Part shown: in pieces, positions 12,991-24,410 of the stretch
How positions within the stretch are numbered: the stretch's first letter is position 1
How the letters are laid out: every line of letters begins with the position of its first letter
Source of the DNA: Rhytidiadelphus loreus
Taxonomy: Eukaryota > Streptophyta > Bryopsida > Hypnales > Hylocomiaceae
Reading direction: 5' to 3'
Assembly: GCA_947034895.1 (NCBI GenBank)
Contig: OX344763.1
Coordinates: 29,635,025-29,699,024 of the forward strand
Length of the DNA: 64,000 nucleotides
Notes under the pieces: generated by a model
What the model was told of the DNA's origin: nothing
The model's input: only the letters and a program-made list of their open reading frames with translations
Database searches by the model: none
Made by a program: the position numbers and the translations under genes

Positions 12991-15300
12991 GCTCATGTAC
13001 TAGTACCTATAATGTAAATTTTGTCTATTTATCAAAATCACAAGACAACTAGTATAAGGGTAATTTCCAATGGAAAGGTCAATAAGTCTAACGTGTTGTG
13101 ACTAAGGTCACTTGTTTTACAAGTTGAATACTTATCTACTTGATTTTGTAACTTGTTTGGGGATTCTAAACAAAAGGTCCCACACTCATGTCAAATCATC
13201 CCAGTCCATTACCAATGCTAATATAATAGACACAATGAATGCGGTCACAGTCCTTTACTAGTGGTTGGCTCTTTGTCAAATCCTCTTTGTCAAATCGTCA
13301 TTGTGGTTGGTCAATTTGTCTTATGCATGCTCTAACCACTTACTCAAATGGCCAAGTTATATATTTGAAGTACAAATAAACTTTTAGGGACAATAGTATT
13401 AATTATTACTTCCTCTTTTTGTTCCCTCTTAACTAGGCGGTTTTAGATTTACTAGCCTAATTCCAATTTATCATGCTTAGATCAAATCTATATCGCGATC
13501 TAATTTTGCCATATGCAAGGTATGAAAAGTTGAGACTTCTTTCCTGTTTTGGTCGATTTATCTTTAATCAGCCATGCTTTCGCTTTCGCTTTTAAGTTAA
13601 TCCATCTCCAGCTTTCAAGCGCTCGAAATTAGTCCACTTGTCTCAGCAATAGTTTCGTACCAGATGGCTTGATCAAATAGACTTTAAGCCAAACAATTAG
13701 ACTCCCTGTCTACTTGCTATGTAACTGAGTCAATTGGTCCAGCTATGACATTCGACTCATCTTAACCTTACTTTTCTATCTTATACCAAGTCTAATTGAT
13801 GCACTTTTGCTGTGAATAAAACTTAAATTATTTGTCATGTGACTCATGCAAATTGTCATATGATCAATTTAACATACTCAATATCTAATTAATTCCTCAG
13901 TACTAATTGCACATATGCTCAAACCATTAGACTTAATTAATCTCAAGAATTAACCTTGGCTGAATTGCAACATCTGCACAATTACTTAATTATACATATT
14001 CAACCACATCACATGTCAATTTGTTTATCGGAAAGATTGAGTTGTTAGTGCAAATTCACAACAGGCAATGATTAATCCAGTTGGCTAATAATTAGACTAC
14101 TGGTCATATGGTTCAAACCCACAAAGTAATGACAATTCGTAATTCATGACTCAATCTCAATCTATTGGATCTTCCAAAAATAGTATTTTTTTAGAATTAT
14201 TTCTATAGTTTGGGCAATTCAATTACTTCTCACTTAATCATAGCCACAGATTAATTCTTTTATAGGAATTAATCAACAATTGGACCAAACCGTTTACTTC
14301 GACGACTTGTTAATTCTTACATGGTCTATTTAACTCATCTGTTGCTCACTTCACAGGTCAACTCGTCCAACAACAAGCCCTTTTCTAATTAAAATTAACA
14401 ATGTATTTGCAGAATGTTAACAGACCACTTCACATTGATGCATTATCAATTTGACTTAAGCATATTTGTGTAGTAATTCAACAATTTAGAAGATCGTCTT
14501 TTACTTACCAGTTTGAATGACTGAGCTTGCGGGTACTCATAAGGCGATTCGTCTTTCGAATCCACTTGACCTACGTTGAATCGATTTGATTTCCGGCTGG
14601 TTTCACTCCTCCAGCAGTCGATTTGAACAACAAGTTTATTAACTCGTATTTTAATAACGATTTGACCCAACTGGCCACTCGACTTTCAACTAGACTAATC
14701 TCACAAGGTGCGAATCGAATAGCAATGGACCATTAATACTCAGTCGATTAGCTTCTCAACAATTTCGATCATATAAGAATGTACATAACAATTTGTCCAC
14801 TTGCAAATTACGTTACTCAGCGTCATCCATTTTTAATTCAGTCATGCAATCTTGTTGACTCAAAGACTTAACAATTTGACTCAAAGCTGTCGATTCGAAC
14901 TGTGACTTGGCTGTGAACTCCATACAGACCACTAGACTCCACTTAGTCGACTTGACCACACGCAATGCTCAACCACTACTTACAGACAATTAGCTTTCAA
15001 CATTCAACAATTTGATATTGGCACTTCTCACAAGCATATGCATACACAAGCAAATAGACAATCAATTACACTCTACAAATTGACTCACACACCAATACAA
15101 CTCACACAAGGAACTTCACCACCTGTGAATTCTTGACAATTAGACACACTCACTCACAATCTGTGAGTTTAAACAAATTGATAGTAATATAGATATATTA
15201 AATTCGACGAATTGTACAGAGCTTTGAGAGTTTTTAAAACTAATGCTGGCTCTTCTTCACGCTGGAGAGAGAGAGAGATCAACTAGACATTTGGACTTAT
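12991..15300. other. Region rich in ACAATTNGACT-like words
   Basis: No gene found. From about 13.4 to 15.2 kb short words such as CAATTTGACT, AATTAGACTAC, GTCGATTTG and AACTCGTC recur at irregular intervals, more than base composition would suggest. No fixed period is visible. It may be a very old, scrambled tandem repeat or the remains of a long terminal repeat. A (GA)n tract lies at about 15265-15280. Confidence 0.35.
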
Positions 15301-16830
15301 AGTCCCAAAAAGACTATTTGAAAGGTGGCATCTGTTCAAGCTGAAATTCACGACTATCTACTTGCCTTGTTTCACATCCTAGTCTATTAGCCCTGTTCAT
15401 ATCTAATTTCTACCAATTAGCCTTTCACATACAAAATCCATCTAATTGACATGCTATAATGGAAAATAGATCTTTTACTAACTGCATTCACATTTACAAA
15501 GGCAAGTAAACCAAAAATTTCAAAAATTAGAACTACAGTACCGTTTACCATTTGGGAAGAGTTGAAAACACTTCTTCTTGAAACCCAAGCATTATGATCT
15601 TGCAATTAGTATTTTTTATTATTTTGAAATCTTAGGAGTGTGAACACTAATAAATTAACTAAAGGATCTTATAGTTGGATTTGCTAAAAAATAAATATAG
15701 ATGAAGCTTTTAGCTTTACTTTGAAAACTAACATTTTAAAGTAGTTTTGGACTTCTAGACATGAAAGAACTTTAGGGGTTAAAATGGTGTAGAATTTGTT
15801 AGCTTCTTCTCCCTATGCATTCTCACAAGTGTTTCTCAAATATTTTTCTTAGTAGTTTTTCTCAATGCCTTGCACGTGTTAAGTTCATTTAATCCATCAT
15901 CATTAGAATCCAAGGCACAAAACACAATACGTACACACAATTGTCAACAAAGCAAAGCATTGTTGTGAAAACCCACAATACTTGAAGGCAAAATAGACAA
16001 AGCACTATAAGTAGTCAAAGTTCTGACTATAGGAAAACAATGTTTTTTTTAATGTCCAACCAAAAACACACAATGTCTAAAGTAGAACATGCGGTTGTCT
16101 TTGGTGACATCAAGATGTTTGAGGTGCGGATTGAGTTTTAGGGTGGATTTTTGTGGATGTTGCGAGTGACAATGGTAATTTGTAGTGAAAACAATTTGGT
16201 CTTGTGATTGACATCGAGATTTTTCTAGACATGGTTGAGGACATACTAATGTCTAGAGCATTGTTCGGATAAACATTAATTGTAATGTCAACATTGTTGA
16301 TCCATTTTCACTTCAGGTAAGTTTGGGAAAATTATTGTGTTCTTGGGTAAAACTATTGTTTGAGTTAAAAAAGGGGGATGGGTAGCCACATGGCATGATG
16401 GCAACCTTTGGATGAAAAATATGATGTGCCATTTGACATGGAAATTGATTGACTTAGCATCCAATAATGCTAACATGGCATTTTGAGTGCATGAAGCAAT
16501 TGTACGCTTTATATATTGACTAATGTTTTTGGAGATGTCTAATGAGATTCTCAAATGTTTTGGATGACATCAATGGAGACATGGGGACATTTTAGAAGAC
16601 GTTGATGGAGACAATAAGACATTTTGGGAGATGTATACTAAGACGTTGCAATGTTTTTTGAGATGTAGATTGAGTTGTTATGATGTTTTTTGAGGTCATT
16701 TTGGGAGACATTACTAAGAGCAAGATTGTTTTTATCTTCAAGCGAATGTGAACATCTACCTCATGCTATTCAATGTGCGTTTCATGACATTCACTAGAAA
16801 GGAGGATGTTCAACAAGCAATGTAGGACGT
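15301..16830. other. Intergenic DNA with irregular GACATTTTGGGAGATGT repeats
   Basis: No gene found. Over about 16550-16710 the motif GACATTTT/GAGATGT recurs several times at 30-50 bp spacing. Similar words (GGATGTCTTAGATGACATTT) return at 17.9-18.3 kb, so the two blocks may belong to one family. Confidence 0.35.
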
Positions 16831-16849
16831 CTTTCTAGATGTCTAGCAA

Positions 16850-17145
16850 CCTATGGTATGACTTGATGTCATGTTCTAGCATGATGTTAAATCCTACATT
16901 CGAAGGTGGGCCCAACCTACTTGGCGCTTGGGTCAGACCATAGGCCCGGCTAGCCCACCTCCGTCCACATACAAACCCGACGGATGGAGCGACGGAACAA
17001 CCCCGTCGACGTCCTCGTCTTGTACAAACACAAGACCTGTAGGACACGATCTTGTAGGACAACGATTTTGAAAATTTTAATTTACGTCCTACGCAGGGGG
17101 GCAACGGGTTTAGGATTTAGGGCGGCGGTTTAGGTTTTCGGAGTC
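16850..17145. other. GC-richer island with telomere-like bases
   Basis: A sharp compositional island in AT-rich flanks. It contains ACCCGACGGATGGAGCGACG, CCGTCGACGTCCTCGTC and, at about 17106-17140, variants of the plant telomere repeat: GGTTTAGGATTTAGGGCGG then GGTTTAGG. The minus-strand frame is open for 89 codons but resembles no known family. It could be a promoter-like remnant, a transposon end or an interstitial telomeric patch. Confidence 0.35.
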
Positions 17146-17686
17146 TTCTTTTAACTATGAACTTATTTACATATCCCATATTCATTGTGTTACCTTCTAC
17201 CACCTCGTGTGTATATAATAAGTTGTCTTTTCAACTCATACCACAAATCATGCATGAATGGCTTTTGAAGCAAAGTGAAATAGATGTGGTGGCATGCCAC
17301 ATCAACATGGGCCTATTTCAAATGGATGATTTTTTTTTTTAAATTAGAAAAGGACCAAGTCCAAACAGTTTTTTTCAAAGTTTTACAAAAACAACATTCT
17401 GTGAAACAATGGAACAACATTTTTTGAAGTTCTCATAGGACTTGTAAAAAAAATTAATAACACTTAAAACAAATAAATTTTAAACAATGATTTGTCCATA
17501 TTTTTTTTGGATTGCCCATATTTTTCTTGAGCTACCCAAAAATATCTTATGGTTTATCTCATGGTTTATCTTACCTCCTACCACCCCACTTGTATATATA
17601 ACTTGTCTTATCATCCCTACTCATGCACATTAAATGGCTTTGGAAGCCATATGACATATTTGTGAAAAACGGTAGATGGCATATTG
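17146..17686. other. AT-rich intergenic DNA
   Basis: No gene seen. Two short blocks (around 17190 and 17570) share CTACCACC and a TATATAA-containing phrase, suggesting an old local duplication with a spacing of about 390 bp. Confidence 0.35.
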
Positions 17687-17778
17687 TATATAGCATACTA
17701 TATATGGTTGTGTACAATGTATGGTATATAGGATACTATATATGGTTGTGTACAATGTATGGTATATAGCATACAATG
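17687..17778. repeat. 37-38-bp tandem repeat, 2.5 copies
   Basis: GTATATAG starts at 17687, 17724 and 17762, each followed by CATAC or GATAC; the first two continue with TATATATGGTTGTGTACAAT. This is a simple minisatellite. Confidence 0.8.
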
Positions 17779-19249
17779 TATGTTGGACATGTGAAGAGGT
17801 TTGCATGATGATATGTGTATGTCCAAGTGGTCAGTATAAAACGATTGGCTGTCGAAGTTCACATCTCAAAAATTGTCTTAGATCATGTTTGAATGTTTAA
17901 GTATGTGGACATTCCAAAAAACATCTCAGGAAATGTTTGGATGTCTTAGATGACATTTTAGACAATGTTTTCATGTTTCACTTGATGTTTCTTCAAAGAA
18001 TAATTAAATTCTCAAACAACAAAAAACTATGCAGACATGGCATGCCATGTCATCCTAACTGGATGCCACATCACTTTTCTAAAACCACCATGTCAATGAT
18101 GGGATTGAATGAAAAAAATTCCTATGTAGCTTTCCGCATCCGCGTGGTGCTCACATGGTAGCCACGTAGTGAACTTTCAGTACCTTGTTGATCCATGTTT
18201 TTTTGGATGTTTGGATGAAAACATATGGATGTTTGTCCAAAAATTTGATGTTTTTTGCATGTCTTGAGCAATGCAAAATTTTGGACATCTACAAAGACAT
18301 TTTAGGACATCACATATGACATCCGGATGTAGAATTGTCATGTCCCAAAAAATAGGGGTTTCTTACAATGTCTAAAAAGGCAAAGCACTATTGTGAGAAC
18401 TAAAAACTAAGAGGGAAAGTATGCTATTTATACGAAGTTGAAACTTAGGAGAGTAATGAAGAGCAATGATGGCAAAGTGGTGTTTTTAAAGTGGTGAGGT
18501 GGTGGTGGCCAAGTGGTACTTAGAAGCAAAACCTTCACCCCCTAGCTACCAAAGTTAGTTTTTTTCAAAACCTAATGGCAAAATCTCCTTCATCTAAGAC
18601 TCTCTATCAGTCAATACCAGACTATCGGTCTTTTTTTAGTTGAATCTACGTAGAGGGATCAAATTTGAAATCTAAGGGTCAAGGTTGGTTATGTTAGATT
18701 TTCTTAGGGCATGAAATGTGGCTACAAAAATAAAGATGTGGGACTCATTTGGCAACATTCAAACTATTCAAGACTAAAACGATAGCACTACAAAAGGACA
18801 TTTGGACTAGATTTTGGCATTACACAAAGAATTTTGGATTCAAACAACGGCATATTCTTCTTCTTCTTCTTATTGAATATGGATTTAATTCTTGAAACAT
18901 CATTATATGTAAAATAGGATATTGGAAAATCTCTTGATTTAAAATAAATAAATAAAAATTAGTGTGAATAAAATGAAAGAAGAGAAAAAATTAATTATAG
19001 GATGTGTATAATTCTTGGTCCTTCTAATAGAGGAATGAAAAAGAATACATTTTTAACCATTTAACGCTTTGGATATTGTAGCTAGATGCATTGGATTTCA
19101 GGCACTTCTCTACGAAGATTAATACCAACAAAAGAAAATGGATTAAAGTAGAAATGAACTATACAATTGTATTTTCAATTGGAGCAGGGTATTTTGTCAA
19201 AATCAGAGAATCATTCAATGGTGGAATTGGAAGATCATAGTGTATATTT
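17779..19249. other. AT-rich intergenic DNA
   Basis: No gene seen. Short recurring words (ATGTTTGGATGTCTTAGATG and relatives) occur at 17.88-18.35 kb, and a (TTC)5-like tract lies at about 18857. Confidence 0.4.
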
Positions 19250-19812
19250 GAATTAGATTATGCACATTCAAAAATGAGATTTTTGTGGATGTGTCCCTTT
19301 AGAGCTAAATAGAATTTTGGTTTAAATTCAAAAATAGAAGTAAAGAGATTTATTAGTTTTTGATACCATCACCTCTCCATTGAAACCATTTATATTAAGA
19401 ATAATAGACTCACACATAATTATTGTGAATTTAATGAGTAAAAGTGACTTTTGAGTTAAATAGAATTTTTGTTCAATTTTCAAAAATAAAAGTAAAGTAA
19501 TGAGTTAAGAGATTAAGCAATGTTGCATTCTTTCATATCAAGAACAAACTCACACATAATTATTGTGAAGTTTATGAGTGAAAGTGATGTTTGAGTTAAA
19601 TAGAATTATGGTTAAATTTTCAAAAATAAAAGTAAAGTGATTTAGCAATGTCCAATGTCATCCAAGATGTCATACCACCTTTTAAATCAAGAGCAAATTC
19701 ACAATGAAATCATTTTTGTGAAGTTTATGAATGAGAGTGACTTTTGAGTTAAATAGAAATTTGGTCAATTTTTAAAAATAAAAGTAAAGAGATTTAGCAA
19801 TGTGAGGGCATT
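19250..19812 (+). repeat. ~150-bp tandem array, four diverged units
   Basis: The phrase GAGTTAAATAGAATTT, followed by a gap and then AAAAATAAAAGTAAAG, recurs with anchors near 19302, 19453, 19593 and 19746 (spacings about 151, 140 and 153). Each unit also has TCAAGA(A/G)CAAA(C/T)TCACA and GTGAAGTTTATGAGTGAAAG. A lone related piece lies at 24310-24410. No coding content. Confidence 0.75.
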
Positions 19813-21689
19813 TTTTTACCCACCCTTGGTAAATTGGCAAACACAACCAGGTTCTAGTTCTATGGTAAATTTCTACCCTAGTGGGTGCCTAATGCTAGTC
19901 CATTGTGCCTTCCAAGCAATGGATCTTTGCTAGCATTCTATGGTTGTCCTTCTAAGGAGGTCCCTAGGGAACCAGGATTGGCTACCTCCTATGCTAATTG
20001 CTATGTTATGAGATTCTGGCTAAAAGGCTTCCTAAACATGATCAATCCTATAAAAGTGATAGATCAACTCACGCCATTTCTAAAAACCTAAAGCCTATCT
20101 AATTTGGACACTTGGGTGAAACCCTATGAGCGGATGAAGTTTTGGTTGCTTGGCTTTTTAACTTCATCCACAGTTTTCAAAGGGCTCCTAATTCCAAATG
20201 GAGGTGGGATTTTACCTACGGACCTAAATTCCTATGATCTAGCTAAGTTCCAAGTTCCGACTTGGGTGGATGAGAACTCCCAAGTTTCATCCATTCTTAG
20301 CTCTAAACTTCATCCGTCTATATCTTTTACGTCCTAACTCTGATTCCTTTGTGTCTTATGTTTTTGGAAACCCCTCAATGTCTACTCTAAAGTGAATGCA
20401 AGAAACACTGGTACTATTTTGTGTCACAATTAGAATGATGGAGTTGCCATTCGCCATATCTTTTGGGAAATGAAGTCCATGTACTTGAAATTTTTATTGG
20501 AGATGGCTAACTTGGAAGTCCTCAGATTCCTTATTTTTGAGAAATTTTGAAAAATAATCCTTTAATTAAATTGTAGTTTAGCTAATTTGTCACACTTTAC
20601 GGTTTAGGGTTTTTTAGTATTGTGGAGCATCCAAAAATTATAATATTCAATTGAATTTTTTATAGGCTATTCCCACACTAGATGAGCATGTGCCCACCAA
20701 AGGGCATTCAAAAAAACACAATTCTTTGTCCTCAACATGCATGTAAATAGTGGTCTCTTGCGCATAGCGCTCCAAACATTCATGATGGTTTCAACTTCTA
20801 GTTTTGGTGAAATGTAATCACTATCAAGTCTTTATAAGTGGCCAATTTTTAGGGTTTTTTTATTTATGATTTTTTAATTATTATTAATTTATACTTAATT
20901 TTATCTACTTTTTGTGACAAATTGTCATTTTTTTCAAATAGTATTGTTTCAATATTATTAATTACTCAAAAGTACTATTGGTCATTGATTTTTCAGATCA
21001 ACAGTTCAGATTGCTTCGTTTTGTAGTACTGTAGTACTCATAGTACTGAGTGCAAAAAATTACAGTTTTGGCAAAACGCTCCCTAAATCGTTCGGTGTTT
21101 CTTGCATCTACCCTCTAGGGTTACTCACTCAAATTGGACCTAACCTATACTTTACTAGCACCTAACTCTCGGCCCTACTAGATAATTGGCCCCTAATGAA
21201 CGGGTTCAAGGAAGAGAGTTTTTAAGGTCTTACCCAAGTACGAAGATCCATGATTAGGTTGGTCAAGTCCCCCTCTTCCACCATTGCAAGTCACGAGGAT
21301 GGCTTCCATTGGTCAAGTAATTTTTGCAACAATCTTTATGGTCGTAAAAGAAACGTCGGTTCTTCCTTTAGCCTTCCTTTTTTCCTTCTGCCTCAATTCT
21401 TGTACCTCTTTGATAGAAGTGGTTGGCTACCCACCAACTTGTTTACGTAGTCCTAAATGTAGGCTAACTACTACTTACGTCCTACTTACACGTCAATTTC
21501 TCCTAATGGTGGAGAGGGATTCTCAAGATTTCTCCCTATCTTCCCCACTCTTCCTATCTAAGCCTCCTCCTTTCACCTCTTGCTCATTGTGGTGGCTCCT
21601 ATAGTTGTTGTGGTTGAATGGTTGGAGAGGAGAAGAGGTGGTGGTGGTTGTAGAGTGGAGGTTGTACTTTTTGCTAGTTCTTCCCTTCT
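19813..21689. other. Intergenic DNA with two open stretches of unknown origin
   Basis: Between about 19820 and 20340 the plus strand carries two adjacent open frames (about 68 and 77 codons) in less AT-rich sequence. I recognise no domain and see no splice-linked partner, so I do not call a gene. From 21.1 to 21.6 kb another GC-shifted stretch has overlapping frames in several phases, again without a match. Confidence 0.3.
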
Positions 21690-21835
21690 GGCTCTTTATA
21701 CTACTCTAATCCTTCTCTCTATTCTATCATACTCCTCTTTTATACTAATCTAATCTTCTTGTCGATTCTACTCTACTTCTATACTAATCTAATCCTCTTT
21801 TCTATTCTACTCTAATCTTTTTTCTTCCTTCCAAT
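21690..21835 (+). repeat. Pyrimidine-rich short tandem repeat
   Basis: Units of about 35-40 bp built from TACTAATCTAATC, CTCTTTTCTATTCTACTC and close variants recur three to four times, so the plus strand is almost purely C and T plus scattered A. Such tracts can adopt triplex structures, but no function is implied. Confidence 0.6.
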
Positions 21836-21879
21836 AATCTTGATGATTCTCCAGAAGGAGAGCCCAAAATATAGAAGCA

Positions 21880-22190
21880 AGGGGAGGCCCCGTAAGGGCT
21901 GGCTGCTGGTGAGTCCGAGTTGTGCAAGTTGGCTAGCGGAGAGTCTAGTTGACTAGAGGCCTGCCCATTGGGGGAACTCGCTATTGTGCAAGCCCAACTG
22001 GCTGGAAACTCTGTTGCTGTGTAGACTGACTGGTTGGGAGCCCTGTCGTTGTGCAGACCCAACTAGATGGGGGAGCCCAGTTATTGTACAAGCCCGAGCT
22101 AGTTGGGTGAGCTCGTTGTTGGTTGTGAGCCGAGCTGGTTGTGAACTTGGCTAGCTGGGTGAGCCCAAATGGCTAGGTGAGCCTAAGCTT
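21880..22190 (+). repeat. Degenerate ~34-bp minisatellite
   Basis: A unit reading approximately GTTGTGCAAGCCCAACTGG then CTGGGGGAGCCC recurs six or more times, clearest from 21970 to 22130. Substitutions and short gaps are common. The minus strand happens to stay open for 86 codons across part of the array, which I take as a by-product of the repeat rather than a gene. Confidence 0.65.
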
Positions 22191-24309
22191 GCGGCCCTCC
22201 TAGCTGCTCGATCGGATGGGAAGAAGAGTAACTAAAGGACAGAAAAAAAATGTTAGAGTCGTTAATAGAGAGGAAAGAACCAAATGTACCCAAATGCACC
22301 CAAAGGGTTTGGAAAGGAAAGGAGACTAAGGCCCAATTCACATTCTTGGTACTTGCTAATTTTTGGACACTAAACATTGACCTCTCTCCAAAATGTCTTG
22401 GAGACTAAACTTTGGAGTGAACTCTTGAGGCAAATGTAGGATAAGCCACTAGGTTGGTTTTAACACCAAATCTAGGACTTCTCTTGACCTCTAGTATTCA
22501 AAAACTCCGCCGTTTTGAGACTTTAACACCCAATCTAGGACTTGGACTATCAAAGAAAGGTAAAATTTTATCACCCCAAAGGAGACTACCTCACTCTTTT
22601 CCTCAACACAACAAAAGGGACACCACACAACATGTCAAACTTAGTGAATAACAAAGATAAAGGCAGTCAAGCGGTTAGTAACAAGGAGTTAGTGCAAAGT
22701 TAAGCAAAACAAGAACTAGAGGCCCTCCAAAGCGGCATCACCAAGGTACGGTGGAGGGTAAACTCTAGGATTAGTAGAATGCCAAGACTCAAGGACAATG
22801 GTCAATGACCCACTCAACAAGACACTCAAACAAAGAAGATGTAGACACGTGTAATCAAAGTAGCCACAAAGTGTAGAGGGACCCCAAAGTCCTCTACACT
22901 CCTTTGAAAACACAAACAACGGCTCCAAAGAAGCCGGAAGACATAGTTCAAGAGTTTGGCCAAAAGAACCAAATCTTCACACAAGGTGGGACCAACGGTC
23001 CCAAGTACAAAAAATGGGGTGTTTTGGGAGGGAGAAGGGTGCCCTTTTATACTCTTCCGGGGCGCCCTTCCCCTCCCTTTCTAACCTAGGTAACCCTATT
23101 GTTTTAGATTTTCATCCTTATCTTTTAGGATTTTCACCGCATTAGGGTTTTTACGCTAGTCCTAAACTCTAACTTTTGGATTTCAACTTCAAATTGCAAA
23201 CGGATTGCACCATTGGCTTCAAAAGGCCATTTTTAGTCTATTGAACCCCTTACCCCCTATTTTTCTTGCAAAAACTCATCGATAACTAGCGCCAACTAAA
23301 ATTAGTAAAAAGATAAAAATTTAACTTTTGGAGGTTACATTTTATGACTAGGGCAACTAGCTAGGGTTGTCGAGAAGGACCTAGGGAGTAAGAAAAGATC
23401 CCTTGACAACTTCGTGCGCTCATGGGATGCCGGTTAGTTCCACGAAAATTTGTCGTAATTGATAATTGGGGGAATGTCGGTGATTCGGCTGCCTTCCGCT
23501 ATCAGAATACATTGAAACTTGTCGAGGCGCGTTATTAACATAAAAGAAGCTGATCTAATTTTTAGTGAGATTTTAATGCAACCTGGATAATTTATGTGAA
23601 TTTCTCTTTGTGGCTTTTAGTGGTTGACCATTCGGAAAAAGATCTTCTAGAGATAAAAAAAAAACGAGATTTTTTGGGGAACCTCTCATGGAATTACCCA
23701 AGGCACATGCCAAGTCTAGAATCAGTCTTGCACACGGTCAATAGAGAGGTAAAAACTGACTTCTCTTAAATTACCAACAACCAGGAAATCTTCCACATGT
23801 GAGGGAATCTTAGCGAATCAATTTTGTTGTTGACTTCCTAACATGCTTTTGATTCTAGAGCACCATTCGGTGGCCATAGATTCTTCCATGTGGCCTCTGT
23901 TGGAAAAGTGACACCTGCATGAACAATTTAGGTTTCTAATGTTTCATCGATGGAATGGGGAAACTAGAACCTATCTTTGGAGATTTATGTAGGGACCTCT
24001 CTACCTCTCTTGGGACCAATTTAGCCAAGCAGGATCACATGCACTAAATTTTAGGCTATTTTGGATAAGTTTCCTACAAGCTAGTTGTCTCCCACTACTT
24101 TGTGGCTCTACTATGTACAAGTGGGTTTTGGGGGTGTTCTAAGGATAAAAGGCTATTTATGACCAAAAGCTATATTGGCATGTGACATACCTATTTTGGT
24201 TCTACACTCTTTTGAAGGCTTTTTTTGTATAATATTATGACTTTAAATGCACAAATCTAAAAAAAAAAAACTATGAGTTCCAAGTGACGAATTTGAGACT
24301 CACACAATG
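22191..24309. other. Intergenic DNA, possible old retroelement fragment
   Basis: No gene recognised. At 23026-23077 a GC-rich inverted repeat (GGGAGGGAGAAGGGTGCCC against GGGGCGCCCTTCCCCTCCC) encloses TTTTATACT. From 23.3 to 23.55 kb the sequence is less AT-rich and includes TAGGGTTGTC at about 23373, close to the hAT-type terminus seen at 43760 and 59219, but no matching opposite end is visible. Confidence 0.3.
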
Positions 24310-24410
24310 TTTGATGTATTACTTCTCTATTGCAACCTTTCATATCAAAAATACACTCTCACTTATAATTATCATGAAGTTTATGAGTGAAAGTGACTTA
24401 GCCATATACA
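24310..24410 (+). repeat. Solitary copy of the 19.3-19.8 kb repeat unit
   Basis: Shares TTTCATATCAA, then TAATTAT, then GAAGTTTATGAGTGAAAGTGACTT in the same order as the tandem units at 19250-19812. This shows the family is dispersed as well as tandem. Confidence 0.55.

Noticed and set aside
14105..14125. GGTTCAAACCC resembling a tRNA T-loop
   Set aside because: No A box at the right distance and no cloverleaf can be drawn.
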